From positions 1 to 64,000 of the forward strand of contig JAHZKF010000100.1 in assembly GCA_022600575.1 (NCBI GenBank): a stretch of 64,000 bases of DNA, read 5' to 3'. Positions 1 to 9,268 of this stretch are shown here, one piece after another (position 1 is the stretch's first letter; each line of letters starts with the position of its first letter). The translations under genes were made by a program, and so were the position numbers. The notes under the pieces were generated by a model that was not told where the DNA came from, did no database searches, and saw nothing but the letters and a program-made list of their open reading frames with translations. This DNA is from Gammaproteobacteria bacterium. GTDB lineage: Bacteria; Pseudomonadota; Gammaproteobacteria; Legionellales; Legionellaceae.

Positions 1-9
1 AAAGGATGC

Positions 10-1818
10 ATGTACGTATGGAAAAAAGGCGACCAATGGTCATTTAAAACAAATTTTTTAGAAAGTATAAAAACAGGGATATTTGATACTCAGTTAGATA
101 AGGATGTGATTACCACATTAAACACTCAGCCTTTAGGTGATATCACTTCCGAAATAAGCTCAATCCGCCATGGCCTTAATAGACCTTATTTAAATTTAAC
201 ACCTTATCAACAAGCGATACTGGTTGCGGCAATGTCTCTTGATTGGCCACTCAATGATAAACTGAGTTCTGATGAACAAATTCAAGCCTGCCACGCAATT
301 ATAGAAGGCGGCCCCCTTCCTGAAAGCATTGCGAACAATGAAAAATTAAATAGTGATATTAATGCCTTTAGGCCCTATTTATTTCCATCAACCATCAATA
401 ACTTGTATGAAAATAACCCTCACTTTACCTCAAAACCTGCTCCAACGATTGCTGATATTGTTCTATTTACTGACTACTTGCTCATAGGGGCCGCCCAAAC
501 ATTAGGTGATAAACTCCCTATCAATATCAATCCGCCACCCAAAAGTAGCGAGGTGATGTGCGGGCAATTAGAAGATGTTAGCAACCAATCTAGGCTTTTA
601 TACCAGGGCCTTTCTGAAGGGCAAAGCGAACTGTTTCAACTCATCATGAATGCACAAATGCAAGGCTTAGAGGCTATGCCTGTCGAACAATTAGTGCGGC
701 TCCCAGCCCTACTTTATGCTGTTATGGAACCATCAGGAGAAGGGCATGAACTCATTGAACTTTCAAGCGATTTAATTGCTTCTATTGCTGCTCAACAAAA
801 TATCTTACAAGAAGAAGCTAAAAAGAAACTCAAAGAAACATGTGGAAATATGATAAGACAGGCAAATAAAATTGCACGTAGAAAATTAATAAGTCTGCTA
901 CAAGAAGAAGCGCTTGCATTAAATCCAAATGAAACACTTAAAGTATTGGCAGAGTGGTTTTTTAAATCAGATAACTTAACACAAGCGAACCGTGATGCTG
1001 TTACTCAACATCAAAACCCAGAATCTGTTGCAGATGCCCTGATAACGCTTCATCAAGCAGGCCTACTAAAAGGTGAAGCGGCACAAGCTAATCTTGATAC
1101 TGTCATTCAACATCAAAACCCATACAAAGTTGCAGATGCCCTAATAACGCTTCATCAAGCAGGCCTGCTAAAAGGTGAAGCAGCACAAGCTAACCGTAAT
1201 GCTATCACTCAACATCAAGACCTAAAAGATGTTACATATGCCCTGAAAATGCTTCATCATGAAGGCCCACTACAAGATGAAGCGGCACAGGCTAATTTTA
1301 ATGCTGTCGTTCAACATCAAGACCCATGGATGGTTGCAGATGCCCTGATAACGCTTCATCAAGCAAACCTGCTAAAAGGTGAAGCAGCACAGGCTAATCG
1401 TGAGGCTATCACTCAACATCAAAACCCAGAATCTGTTGCAGGTGCCCTGATAATACTTCATCAAGCAGACCTACTAAAAGGTGAAGCAGCACAGGCTAAT
1501 TTTAATGCTGTCGTTCAACATCAAGACCCATGCAAAGTTGCAGATGCCCTGATAATACTTCATCAAGCAGGCCTACTAACAGGTGAAGCAGCACAAGCTA
1601 ACCGTGAAGCTTTAGCTCAACATGAAGACCCTATGTCATTTGCAAATGAACTTATTATGCGTCATGAAACTGAAACGCTAGCAGATAACACTACGCAAAC
1701 TAATCATAACGCTGCGTCTCAAAAACAACTAAAAGAAGATTTAAATAACTTAAAACCCTCCTCCAAACCAGAACAAAATGAAGGACCCGAAGCAGAATTA
1801 AACGCTCGTAAACCTTAA
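10..1818 (+). CDS. Helical tandem-repeat protein, seven 34-residue repeats (candidate effector)
   Basis: Protein of 602 residues if translation starts at the ATG at 10, preceded by AAAGG. The frame is open to the window edge, so the true start may lie upstream. Residues 1-325 are a largely helical region with no family I recognise. Residues 326-563 are seven uninterrupted 34-residue units of the form AN..A..QHQ(N/D)P..VADALI.LHQ.GLLKGEAAQ, each probably two helices. Residues 13-14 of the unit change in nearly every copy (ES, YK, KD, WM, ES, CK, MS) while the frame is kept. The tail is polar (K, E, N, P) with no signal peptide or membrane helix. Similar repeats occur in large Legionellales proteins thought to be effectors; that link is from memory and the function is unknown. 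Confidence 0.85.
   Translation: MYVWKKGDQWSFKTNFLESIKTGIFDTQLDKDVITTLNTQPLGDITSEISSIRHGLNRPYLNLTPYQQAILVAAMSLDWPLNDKLSSDEQIQACHAIIEGGPLPESIANNEKLNSDINAFRPYLFPSTINNLYENNPHFTSKPAPTIADIVLFTDYLLIGAAQTLGDKLPININPPPKSSEVMCGQLEDVSNQSRLLYQGLSEGQSELFQLIMNAQMQGLEAMPVEQLVRLPALLYAVMEPSGEGHELIELSSDLIASIAAQQNILQEEAKKKLKETCGNMIRQANKIARRKLISLLQEEALALNPNETLKVLAEWFFKSDNLTQANRDAVTQHQNPESVADALITLHQAGLLKGEAAQANLDTVIQHQNPYKVADALITLHQAGLLKGEAAQANRNAITQHQDLKDVTYALKMLHHEGPLQDEAAQANFNAVVQHQDPWMVADALITLHQANLLKGEAAQANREAITQHQNPESVAGALIILHQADLLKGEAAQANFNAVVQHQDPCKVADALIILHQAGLLTGEAAQANREALAQHEDPMSFANELIMRHETETLADNTTQTNHNAASQKQLKEDLNNLKPSSKPEQNEGPEAELNARKP
985..1698 (+). repeat. Seven tandem 102-bp coding repeats
   Basis: Seven in-frame units of 102 bp encode the 34-residue repeats. 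Units 1, 2, 4, 5 and 6 are very similar at the DNA level around the segment encoding VADALITLHQ. Unit 3 (ALKMLHHEGPLQDE) and unit 7 (ANELIMRHETETL) have diverged. Such similarity implies expansion by recombination or slippage, so copy number may vary between strains. Confidence 0.9.
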
Positions 1819-2134
1819 GGTGATCTTAATATCTTCATAAAGCACCGTAATGTCTTAAACCATTACTCTAAATTTTATTCACTTTTACAACTAGTTCCTT
1901 TGGATACCTGTCAGTTTGCTAAGCTCATTCCAACCTTATACGCGCGATCTTTGCCAAGCAATACTTGCACATAACCAAATAATTAATGCGGGTAATCCAA
2001 AAGACAGTAAATTAGTAATTTTTTTGATGCTCCCATGTGAACCTTATGGGATTTTTGAGATACATGCTACACCATGACAACACCAAACCAAGCTCTAGTG
2101 CCCAACCTAACCCACTGTCCGTTTAATAAATTAA

Positions 2135-2163
2135 TTGTTTTATCTTGAACAATCTCCTACAAT
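2135..2163 (+). promoter_or_regulatory. Probable sigma-70 promoter of the MscS gene; only feature in the 1819-2195 gap
   Basis: TTGTTT at 2135-2140 and TACAAT at 2158-2163 are separated by 17 bp, about 32 bp before the MscS start codon. The rest of the 1819-2195 gap is A+T-rich and shows no ORF, tRNA or clear hairpin. Confidence 0.5.
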
Positions 2164-2195
2164 ACAAGCTGTATTAAAATAAACCTAAGGTGCCC

Positions 2196-3275
2196 ATGGA
2201 CTATTTAGAAAATTTTTTTGGTGCACATATGTGGACCTTACATGTTATCGTCGTCTTATTTTGCACGCTCGTAGTCCATTTTACTTCTTCCCGTCTTACT
2301 CGAAAGCTCGCCACTCAAGCCGAAAAAAAACGCGTTCTTTATGCCGAAGCCTTTTTACGTGCCATTCACAAACCGCTCGTTCTCGTCATATGGCTCATTG
2401 GTTTATCTATTGCATCTATGCTGAGCTTTCCAAAACAACATGATTTATGGCTTTTTGCCTATCTTATTCCCATCAAAAAAGCAGGCATTATTTTCGCACT
2501 CACCTGGGCTGCCGTGCGCTTTATTCGAAAAGTAGAAAAACTAACCATTCAGAATGCAAGCAAACGCGGTAAGCGTGGTAAAGAAGTCGATGAAACCATG
2601 GTACACGCCTTTGCACTCTTGCTTACCATCGCCATTATTGTGATAGGTGGCATGAGTATGATGCAAATATTTGGCCTCCCCCTTTCTGGTTTACTTGCTT
2701 TTGGTGGTATTGGTGGTGCAGGGATTGCTTTTGCATCGAAAGATTTGCTAGCCAACTTTTTTGGTGGCCTTGTAGTTTATATGGACAAACCCTTTAAAGT
2801 AGGCCATTTTATTCGCTCCCCTGATAAAAACATTGAGGGCACTGTTGAACACATTGGCTGGCGCGTAACACGCATCCGCACATTCGATAAACGAGCACTT
2901 TATGTCCCTAATAGCTTTTTCTTAAATATCAGTGTTGAAAATGGCTCTCGCATGCTCAATCGGCGTATTAAAACAATGGTTGGCGTACGCTACGAAGATG
3001 CATCTAAAATTAATGCCATTACAAAAGATGTAAATGACATGCTAACCAATCATCCCGACATCGATACAAAGCAACCTATCTTGGTCACCCTAACCGAATT
3101 TGGTGCCTCCTCACTCGATATCTTGGTTGATGCCTTCACCAAAACCATCAAACGCGCTGAGTATCAAGCCGTACGTCATGATGTTTTTATGCAAATATTA
3201 GAGATTATTGAATCACACAAAGCTGAATGCGCTTTTCCAACACGAACCCTCTTTTTAAACTCAGAAAACACATAG
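2196..3275 (+). CDS. MscS-family mechanosensitive ion channel
   Basis: Small-conductance mechanosensitive channel of the inner membrane, expected to open under membrane tension and release solutes after osmotic downshock. About 359 residues. Hydrophobic segments lie near residues 12-30, 55-75 and 85-105. The pore-lining helix around residues 155-185 is rich in Gly and Ala (GLLAFGGIGGAGIAFASKD), followed by the conserved FFGG and the beta-domain (KPFKVGHFI...GTVEHIGWRVTRIRT). I chose the ATG at 2196 because TAAGG ends 5 bases before it; a GTG two codons upstream would overlap that ribosome-binding site. It is longer than E. coli MscS by an N-terminal extension, as in YnaI-like members. The DMT transporter follows 10 bp downstream. 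Confidence 0.93.
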   Translation: MDYLENFFGAHMWTLHVIVVLFCTLVVHFTSSRLTRKLATQAEKKRVLYAEAFLRAIHKPLVLVIWLIGLSIASMLSFPKQHDLWLFAYLIPIKKAGIIFALTWAAVRFIRKVEKLTIQNASKRGKRGKEVDETMVHAFALLLTIAIIVIGGMSMMQIFGLPLSGLLAFGGIGGAGIAFASKDLLANFFGGLVVYMDKPFKVGHFIRSPDKNIEGTVEHIGWRVTRIRTFDKRALYVPNSFFLNISVENGSRMLNRRIKTMVGVRYEDASKINAITKDVNDMLTNHPDIDTKQPILVTLTEFGASSLDILVDAFTKTIKRAEYQAVRHDVFMQILEIIESHKAECAFPTRTLFLNSENT

Positions 3276-3285
3276 AGCTGTACCC

Positions 3286-4209
3286 ATGCCAACAACAATT
3301 GCGTCTCCTACACAAACTGCTTCCGACATAAAAAAAGGCTTAACCTTTCTTATACTCGCACAAATCATGACAGCCATTAACATTGTGCTCGCAAAATACT
3401 TACTCTCATCTATTTCGCTCACCTTTATGATCACCACTCGCTTTGTGCTTGCAGCCTTAATGTTGTTTCCAATGCATCTGTTAACGTCCAAAAAAGAGAC
3501 AACTATCAAACAGTATCTTTCATCACTGAACCGCAAAGATTGGTTTTTTGTGACAATACAAGCCCTCTGTGGCGGTATTTTATTTAACTTATTTATGTTC
3601 TTAGGCTTAAAATATACCGATGCCAACTTAGCCGGCATTATTACCAGCGCCTTACCTGCCATCATCGCTATCATGGCCTGGTTTATTTTAGGTGTTAAAC
3701 TCACCCGAAAAAAAATGCTATGCATCCTTTCAGCATGCGCAGGACTTGTGATCATTTCCTTAGGAAAAAAACATGTCCCAGGTATGCCTCATTCATTTTT
3801 AGGGGATTTTTTAATCTTTTTCGCCCTCATTCCTGAAGGACTGTATTATGTATTATGCAAAATTCATCCTAATCGCTTACCCGCATTTTTAGTCTCTGCC
3901 TTAATCAATGCTATTAACGCTTTAATCATGCTCGTTGTATTTGCTTTCATACCGTTTAACCCCGCAAACATTTCACCCTTCAATTGGATTATTCTCATTG
4001 TCAGTGCGCTAAGCTCCGGACTTTTTTATGCCTTTTTCTTTCTTGGTAGTCAACGTGTTGATAGTATCATGGCCTCAATCACAACCGCTGTCATGCCAAT
4101 TGCAACCGTCATATTTGCCTGGATTATTTTAAACGAAGATTTAACCTTAATTGAATGCGCTGGCATGATACTGGTTATTTTCTCAATTATTGTTTATGCA
4201 AAGCGCTAA
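3286..4209 (+). CDS. EamA/DMT-family transporter
   Basis: Inner-membrane permease of the drug/metabolite transporter superfamily, 307 residues, with about ten hydrophobic helices arranged as two EamA halves. The first half contains LAKYLLSSISLTFMITTRFVLAALML and the second ends with ITTAVMPIATVIFAWIILNEDLTLIE, the usual closing motif of an EamA repeat. Such proteins export amino acids or other small metabolites, and the substrate cannot be read from the sequence. It lies 10 bp after the mscS gene on the same strand, so the two are probably cotranscribed. The N-terminal 15 residues are polar and cytoplasmic. Confidence 0.9.
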   Translation: MPTTIASPTQTASDIKKGLTFLILAQIMTAINIVLAKYLLSSISLTFMITTRFVLAALMLFPMHLLTSKKETTIKQYLSSLNRKDWFFVTIQALCGGILFNLFMFLGLKYTDANLAGIITSALPAIIAIMAWFILGVKLTRKKMLCILSACAGLVIISLGKKHVPGMPHSFLGDFLIFFALIPEGLYYVLCKIHPNRLPAFLVSALINAINALIMLVVFAFIPFNPANISPFNWIILIVSALSSGLFYAFFFLGSQRVDSIMASITTAVMPIATVIFAWIILNEDLTLIECAGMILVIFSIIVYAKR

Positions 4210-4223
4210 ATAAAGTTATCCTA

Positions 4224-5117
4224 CTATTCAATCTCATCTGAAAAAGTAATTCTATTTCGTCCATTTTCTTTAGAAAAATACATCGCCCTATCTGCCTTAG
4301 CCAGTAAATCTGCCGAAGTTTCACCTTGACTAAATAATTGGATTCCAATACTCACACCCACCTGATATTGATCTCCTTCAATCACAATAGGATGTGTTAT
4401 TTTTTTAAATAACTTACTTGCTAAAGCCAAACAGTCACTTCTATTTTTTAAATGACCTAGCACAACAATAAATTCATCTCCACCAAGTCGTGCAACAATA
4501 TCTTGTTTTCTAACAGCAGCAACCAATCGTTTTGCAGTAATGGTTAACACTTTATCTCCAATTCGGTGTCCATATTGATCGTTGATATTTTTAAAATAAT
4601 CAAGATCCATAAAAAAGACAGCGCCTAACTTATTTTCATCTAGCTGCTCTAAAATAAATTCAAATTTATTCATACAACCACGACGATTCAAAAGACCGGT
4701 TAGTGGATCTTTAAATGCATAAGATTTAAGCTGCTTCTCTTGCTGTTTACGATGCGTAATATCATAAAAGCGACCAATATAATAATCAGACTTAACATGC
4801 TGATGTGTAGATATGACACTGACAGATAACCACTCAGGATATATTTCGCCTGCTTTAGACCGGTTCCAAACTTCTCCCTCCCAACGGCCTTCTTCCGTTA
4901 TGGCTTGCCAAAATTTTTTATAAAACGTTTGAGTTTGTTTTCCCGAATGTAAAAAATTAGGATTTTTTCCTAAAACTTCTTCGCGCGAATACCCTGTTAT
5001 TTGAGTAAAGCTGTCATTAACATCAATAATATGAGCTTCACTATCGGTTATCATCATCCCCTCGGATGATTCTTGAAACATTAAATAAAATAAATCACTA
5101 TCCTTTGTTTTTAGCAT
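4224..5117 (-). CDS. PAS-GGDEF diguanylate cyclase
   Basis: Predicted cytoplasmic diguanylate cyclase making cyclic-di-GMP from two GTP. The N-terminal PAS domain (about residues 8-125) contains FQESSEGMMITD and DVNDSFTQITGYSREEVLG, followed by a PAC-like segment. The C-terminal GGDEF domain (about 135-297) has DPLTGLLNRRG, the active site RLGGDEF, and an RKQD inhibitory-site motif five residues before GGDEF, so product inhibition is likely. There is no EAL domain. I chose the ATG at 5117, which has GAGG about six bases upstream and overlaps the end of the decarboxylase gene by 20 bp. An in-frame start at 5162 would overlap more. The overlap suggests translational coupling. Confidence 0.9.
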   Translation of the reverse strand: MLKTKDSDLFYLMFQESSEGMMITDSEAHIIDVNDSFTQITGYSREEVLGKNPNFLHSGKQTQTFYKKFWQAITEEGRWEGEVWNRSKAGEIYPEWLSVSVISTHQHVKSDYYIGRFYDITHRKQQEKQLKSYAFKDPLTGLLNRRGCMNKFEFILEQLDENKLGAVFFMDLDYFKNINDQYGHRIGDKVLTITAKRLVAAVRKQDIVARLGGDEFIVVLGHLKNRSDCLALASKLFKKITHPIVIEGDQYQVGVSIGIQLFSQGETSADLLAKADRAMYFSKENGRNRITFSDEIE

Positions 5118-6756
5118 CACAGGCCTCACCAAGCTTTCGTAATGTTTCAGGGCAATCTTCACGCGTAAGCTTTAATTCAATAAAACATAGCTTATCTTGG
5201 TGTGTCTCACATGCTAATAAAACATCTTCCAACTCATCTTCTGTTTTAACAATACTTGAAAATACAGCTTCTCCAAAAATATTGGGTAATGCTGCATAAT
5301 TCCAGGGTTGAACATCGTTATAAGGCATCTTCATCCCATGAATCACGCGTTCAATCGTATAACCATCGTTATTAAGTAAAAAAATGATAGGCGTTAACTT
5401 ATGCCGCAACATGGTTGAAACTTCTTGTGCGGTTAATTGAAACGACCCATCACCTATAAACAAAATAGAACGACGCTTTCTATCCGCTAAAGCAGCACCC
5501 AGTAAACCACCCACTGTATATCCAATAGAGGCCCAAAGCGGTTGTGTAATCACAGTAACAGGATGCAAAATAGGAGCGTCTAAAAGACCAAACATACTCG
5601 TTCCTGTTTCTGCCAAAATAATATCTTGTGGCTTGAAATAATTCGCCATTCGATCCCAAAAACGCTGCTGCGTTAATAATTCAGGAGATGGCTTATATTC
5701 TGGCATTTTTAAAGGTGTTATCTGTTCTGTATGTTGATATTTACCAAGCGCCTTAATCAATGCCGGAATCACCGCATCAAAATAGACATCAGGATAAAGT
5801 GCATGTTTAATTTTGACGTAGTTACTATGAATTTCTATCGTTGCACTCGCATCTAAATGACAGGTAAATCCACCTGTATTAAAATCTGAAAGCATTGAAC
5901 CAAACGCCAAAATACAATCCGCACCTTCAATCCGTGCTTGAACCCCTGGCGTACTGTAATCGCCCTTATATCCTCCCAAAAAATAAGGGTGTGATTCATC
6001 AAAGATGCCTTTAGCCATATTCATGGTTGCAAGTGGCAAACCGGTATTGCTTAATAACGTTTTAATGGAATCTTTCATGGGATGACGCACAGCGCATAAA
6101 TCTGCAAGCACAACGGGAGCCTTAGCAGCACAGATTAAACTTGCCGCACGTTCAGCTAACTCATCTACAACCTTTTGATTTGATTTTGGATAAGCAAGAT
6201 GTAATTTATTTTGAGGCGCATCAATTAAAACATCGATATGATTACTGGGTAGGCCAATATAAACTGGCTGTTTTTTTATCCAACCAATCTCAAGCGCTTT
6301 ATCTAATTCACGTGCTGCGTGCTCTGGCGTATCTAAAATAGCAACAGCAGCTGACACTTTCTTAAACATCTCTAAGAAAACACCAAAATCTCCTGTTCCA
6401 AGCGTGTGATGCATCAGCATCCCTGCTTTCTCAACGGTTGTTGCAGGCCAACCAACTATATTAATGACCGGCAAATACTCTGCAAAACTACCTGCAATAC
6501 CATTGATAGCACTCAGTTCACCAACCCCAAACGTCGTAATCAAAGCGGCTGTTCCGTTAACACGTGCATAACCATCTGCAGCATATGACGCATTCAACTC
6601 ATTGCAATTTCCTACCCATTCAAGGCCATCAGAAGCCACAACCTTATCAAGTAATGCTAAATTATAATCTCCCGGAACCCCAAATATTTCATCAATACCG
6701 AGCTCTTTTAAACGCTGCAATAAATAATCCGCAATACTGATTTGTTTGATTGCCAC
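5098..6756 (-). CDS. Pyruvate/indolepyruvate decarboxylase family ThDP enzyme
   Basis: Thiamine-diphosphate-dependent 2-oxo acid decarboxylase converting pyruvate, phenylpyruvate or indolepyruvate to the aldehyde; 552 residues, normal for the family. Visible motifs are the ThDP-activating glutamate in NCNELNASYAADGYAR (about residue 53), the adjacent catalytic histidines in LMHHTLGTGDF (116-117), and the Mg-ThDP motif beginning GDGSFQ and ending NNDGYTIE. The start is GTG at 6756, supported by AGGAG eight bases upstream. The substrate is unresolved: sequence alone does not separate PDC from IpdC/KdcA types. The PAS-GGDEF gene overlaps its 3' end. Confidence 0.92.
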   Translation of the reverse strand: MAIKQISIADYLLQRLKELGIDEIFGVPGDYNLALLDKVVASDGLEWVGNCNELNASYAADGYARVNGTAALITTFGVGELSAINGIAGSFAEYLPVINIVGWPATTVEKAGMLMHHTLGTGDFGVFLEMFKKVSAAVAILDTPEHAARELDKALEIGWIKKQPVYIGLPSNHIDVLIDAPQNKLHLAYPKSNQKVVDELAERAASLICAAKAPVVLADLCAVRHPMKDSIKTLLSNTGLPLATMNMAKGIFDESHPYFLGGYKGDYSTPGVQARIEGADCILAFGSMLSDFNTGGFTCHLDASATIEIHSNYVKIKHALYPDVYFDAVIPALIKALGKYQHTEQITPLKMPEYKPSPELLTQQRFWDRMANYFKPQDIILAETGTSMFGLLDAPILHPVTVITQPLWASIGYTVGGLLGAALADRKRRSILFIGDGSFQLTAQEVSTMLRHKLTPIIFLLNNDGYTIERVIHGMKMPYNDVQPWNYAALPNIFGEAVFSSIVKTEDELEDVLLACETHQDKLCFIELKLTREDCPETLRKLGEACDAKNKG

Positions 6757-6887
6757 AAAAAAATCTCCTGAATCAAAATAATTAATTTAGGTTATTTTTA
6801 AGCTTAGCAGGAAAAAAAAATAAGGCCCTTTTTCTATGCAATAAAAAAGAGCCTCAAAAAACACGTGGTAACCATTTAACTTTGAAT

Positions 6888-7556
6888 TTACCCAGGCGCA
6901 TTCTGACGAATATGCTGAGCTGCATCTGCATCACCTCTTTGCGTCCAAGCCTGTGCAAGAATATCTGTTAAATCAATTTGGGTCTTTTTCAAATCAGCCT
7001 TAGCATCACTTGGTAAATCTTTTTCAGAAGGTGATACAAATTGCTGAATAATGGTTGCCAGCGGAATAACCGTCAATGCAAGTAATAATGTCAGACTAAT
7101 AACAGCTGTATCTCGTATTATTTCTAACGGTATTGCAACCATCCATGCCAAAACATTAAGCACATGAGCATCTTTACGTGATTCTAGATACGTGTCAGCC
7201 ATTAATTTACGGGCAAGTAATGGAAAAATTAGAAAATCAAACAACCCTTTACTGCCTGTTTCAATATCACTCTCTTTATCCGCATGGTTAACAACATAAT
7301 TCCTTATTGCGCCATCAAATAACGGGTGATGTGCACCCCCTATTAAACCGACCATATGAAAAATATTAACAACATAGTCAAGCCCTAACCCACGTCTTAC
7401 TTTTAAAAAGTAATCTGCTTTATCTTGAATCAACTCATAAAAAGTAAGATCTTCTACATCAAATACTTCTGCATACATTTTACCTGGTACTTTTCCTTTC
7501 ATTTGAAGGCCAGCATCTTTTGAGCAAGGATTTAAGGCAGTAAAAAATTTAGTCAC
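6888..7556 (-). CDS. Unrecognised protein with paired membrane helices
   Basis: Protein of 222 residues matching no family I know. Residues 1-110 are mixed and polar, with YDV- and DYVVNIFHMVGLIGG-like stretches. Two adjacent hydrophobic segments around residues 135-175 (VLAWMVAIPLEII...AVISLTLLLALTVIPLATII) suggest a membrane hairpin. The C-terminal 45 residues are hydrophilic (DLPSDAKADLKKTQIDLTD). There is no signal peptide. A single-gene unit with its own promoter just upstream. Two-helix membrane proteins with soluble flanks are common among secreted effectors of intracellular bacteria, but nothing here proves secretion. Confidence 0.7.
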   Translation of the reverse strand: MTKFFTALNPCSKDAGLQMKGKVPGKMYAEVFDVEDLTFYELIQDKADYFLKVRRGLGLDYVVNIFHMVGLIGGAHHPLFDGAIRNYVVNHADKESDIETGSKGLFDFLIFPLLARKLMADTYLESRKDAHVLNVLAWMVAIPLEIIRDTAVISLTLLLALTVIPLATIIQQFVSPSEKDLPSDAKADLKKTQIDLTDILAQAWTQRGDADAAQHIRQNAPG

Positions 7557-7586
7557 AACTCAGTCTCAAGAATAATAAGTTGGCAC

Positions 7587-7614
7587 ATTGTATCATAAGT
7601 GACTTAATGAACAA
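7587..7614 (-). promoter_or_regulatory. Probable promoter of the 222-residue membrane protein gene
   Basis: Read on the minus strand, TTGTTC (7609-7614) and TACAAT (7587-7592) are separated by 16 bp and lie about 30 bp upstream of the start codon at 7556. Confidence 0.45.
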
Positions 7615-7648
7615 GAGGGCTAACTTTTTAAGCAAAGTATAAAAGCTT

Positions 7649-9253
7649 TTACTCAAGCGTTTTTTCAAACGTTTTATAACGTCCTTGATGGTCTAATATC
7701 ACACCACCCGGCTTAAAATATAAAATACGTTTCGCAATCTTATCAATAAAATGTCGATTATGACTAACAGCCAAAAGAGTACCTTTATACTGCGATAAAG
7801 CCTCACCTAACGCCTCAATGGTTTCTAAATCCAAATGGTTAGTTGGCTCATCAAGCAAAATAATATTAGGAGATTCAAGCATGACTTTAGCAAGCAACAA
7901 ACGGGCAGCTTCACCCCCGCTCAAGGTCAAAACATCTTTCTCAACATCATCTTTAACGAACAGCATACGGCCTAGCATTTTACGAATTTGTTGGTCATTT
8001 GCACCACGTGTTTCATCCGTTAGCCACTGCAATACACTAATATGACGATTCAATAACTCATGATGGTCTTGCGAAAAATAACTAATGCGTGCTTCATGTC
8101 CCCAGGTAATCTTACCTTCGTCTTGCTCTAAGTGCCCTGCCAATAACTTCATCATGGTTGATTTACCAATACCATTTACCCCCATGATGGCTACTTTCTC
8201 ACCACGAGCAACCTGAAAGCGTACTTTTTCAAACAAGGTTTTATCTTTAAAGCTTTTTGCCAAATTCTCTACTTGAAGCACGTGCTTACCTGAAGGACGT
8301 GATTCAGTAAATTGAAAACCAGGTGCAATACGAGAAGAATGCTTAATATCTGGAATTTCTACTTTTTCAATCATCTTCATACGAGAGCGCGCTTGTGCCG
8401 CCTTCGATGCTTTTGCACCAAACCTATCTACAAAACGCTGCATATCTGCAATTTTGCTCTCAGCCGATTTTTTTTCAACTGCTTTTTGTTCTTCAACTAA
8501 TTTCTTCGCTTCTAAAAACTTAACATAAGGGCCTTTATAAGAACGCACTTCACCATAATCAATATCTAAAATATGATTCGAAACATGATCGATAAAATCC
8601 ACATCATGTGAAATAAAAACGAGCAAGCCTTGAAACTCAGTTTTAAGAAACTTCTCAAGCCAACGAATGGATAAAATATCTAGATGATTGGTCGGCTCAT
8701 CTAAAAGCAAAATAGCTGGATTTTGAAACAAAGTTTGTGCAAGCAATACTCGAAGCTTATACCCACCCGATAAAGCTTTAAGTGGTTTATCAAAGTATTG
8801 CGGCAAAATGCCTAACCCTTCTAAAATACTTTCAGCATCTGATTCAGCCGTGTACCCATCATAGTGCGCGACAATTTCTTCTAGCTCAGCAAGACGAAAT
8901 CCTTTCTCATCCGTCCATTCTTCATCAACAAACAGCGCATCACGTTCTTTAAAAGCATCCCAAAGCGCTTTTTTACCTTGCAACACAATATCGCGAATAG
9001 GCGTATTTTCATAACGAAATTGATCTTGCTTAAGCCAACCAACACTTGCATGCTTTGGAATCATGACCTCACCTGAAGTGAGCTCTTCTTCGCCGGTCAG
9101 TAATCTGAAAAAAGTTGATTTACCAGCACCATTGGCGCCAACAAGCGCATAGGAATTTCCTGAATTAAGATGTAAATTAACATCCAAAAAAAGCAGCTTT
9201 CTCCCATAAGCCATACCCACTTGTCTTAAGGCAACTGTACACGGTTCGTTCAT
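7649..9253 (-). CDS. ybiT: ABC-F ATPase, YbiT type
   Basis: Soluble ABC-F protein of 534 residues with two nucleotide-binding domains and no membrane domain. Members act on the ribosome. Walker A motifs are GANGAGKST (about 38-46) and GVNGIGKST (about 355). Signatures are LSGGYKLRVLLAQ and LSGGEAARLLL, and both Walker B regions read LLLDEPTNHLD. The linker is rich in K, E and A. Length, the VGWLKQDQF segment and the Y in place of Q in the first signature match YbiT rather than EttA, Uup or YheS; I make this assignment from remembered sequence. It lies 15 bp downstream of the cytochrome b561 gene and is probably cotranscribed. Confidence 0.9.
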   Translation of the reverse strand: MNEPCTVALRQVGMAYGRKLLFLDVNLHLNSGNSYALVGANGAGKSTFFRLLTGEEELTSGEVMIPKHASVGWLKQDQFRYENTPIRDIVLQGKKALWDAFKERDALFVDEEWTDEKGFRLAELEEIVAHYDGYTAESDAESILEGLGILPQYFDKPLKALSGGYKLRVLLAQTLFQNPAILLLDEPTNHLDILSIRWLEKFLKTEFQGLLVFISHDVDFIDHVSNHILDIDYGEVRSYKGPYVKFLEAKKLVEEQKAVEKKSAESKIADMQRFVDRFGAKASKAAQARSRMKMIEKVEIPDIKHSSRIAPGFQFTESRPSGKHVLQVENLAKSFKDKTLFEKVRFQVARGEKVAIMGVNGIGKSTMMKLLAGHLEQDEGKITWGHEARISYFSQDHHELLNRHISVLQWLTDETRGANDQQIRKMLGRMLFVKDDVEKDVLTLSGGEAARLLLAKVMLESPNIILLDEPTNHLDLETIEALGEALSQYKGTLLAVSHNRHFIDKIAKRILYFKPGGVILDHQGRYKTFEKTLE

Positions 9254-9268
9254 TTAAAATGTCAATCC

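Noticed and set aside
985..1698. TALE-like identity for the first repeat protein
   Set aside because: Although 34 residues long with a variable pair, it lacks the GG at 14-15 and the TALE helix pattern; only the design is analogous.
3261..3755. 164-residue minus-strand ORF
   Set aside because: Antisense to the clear EamA transporter, with no recognisable protein.
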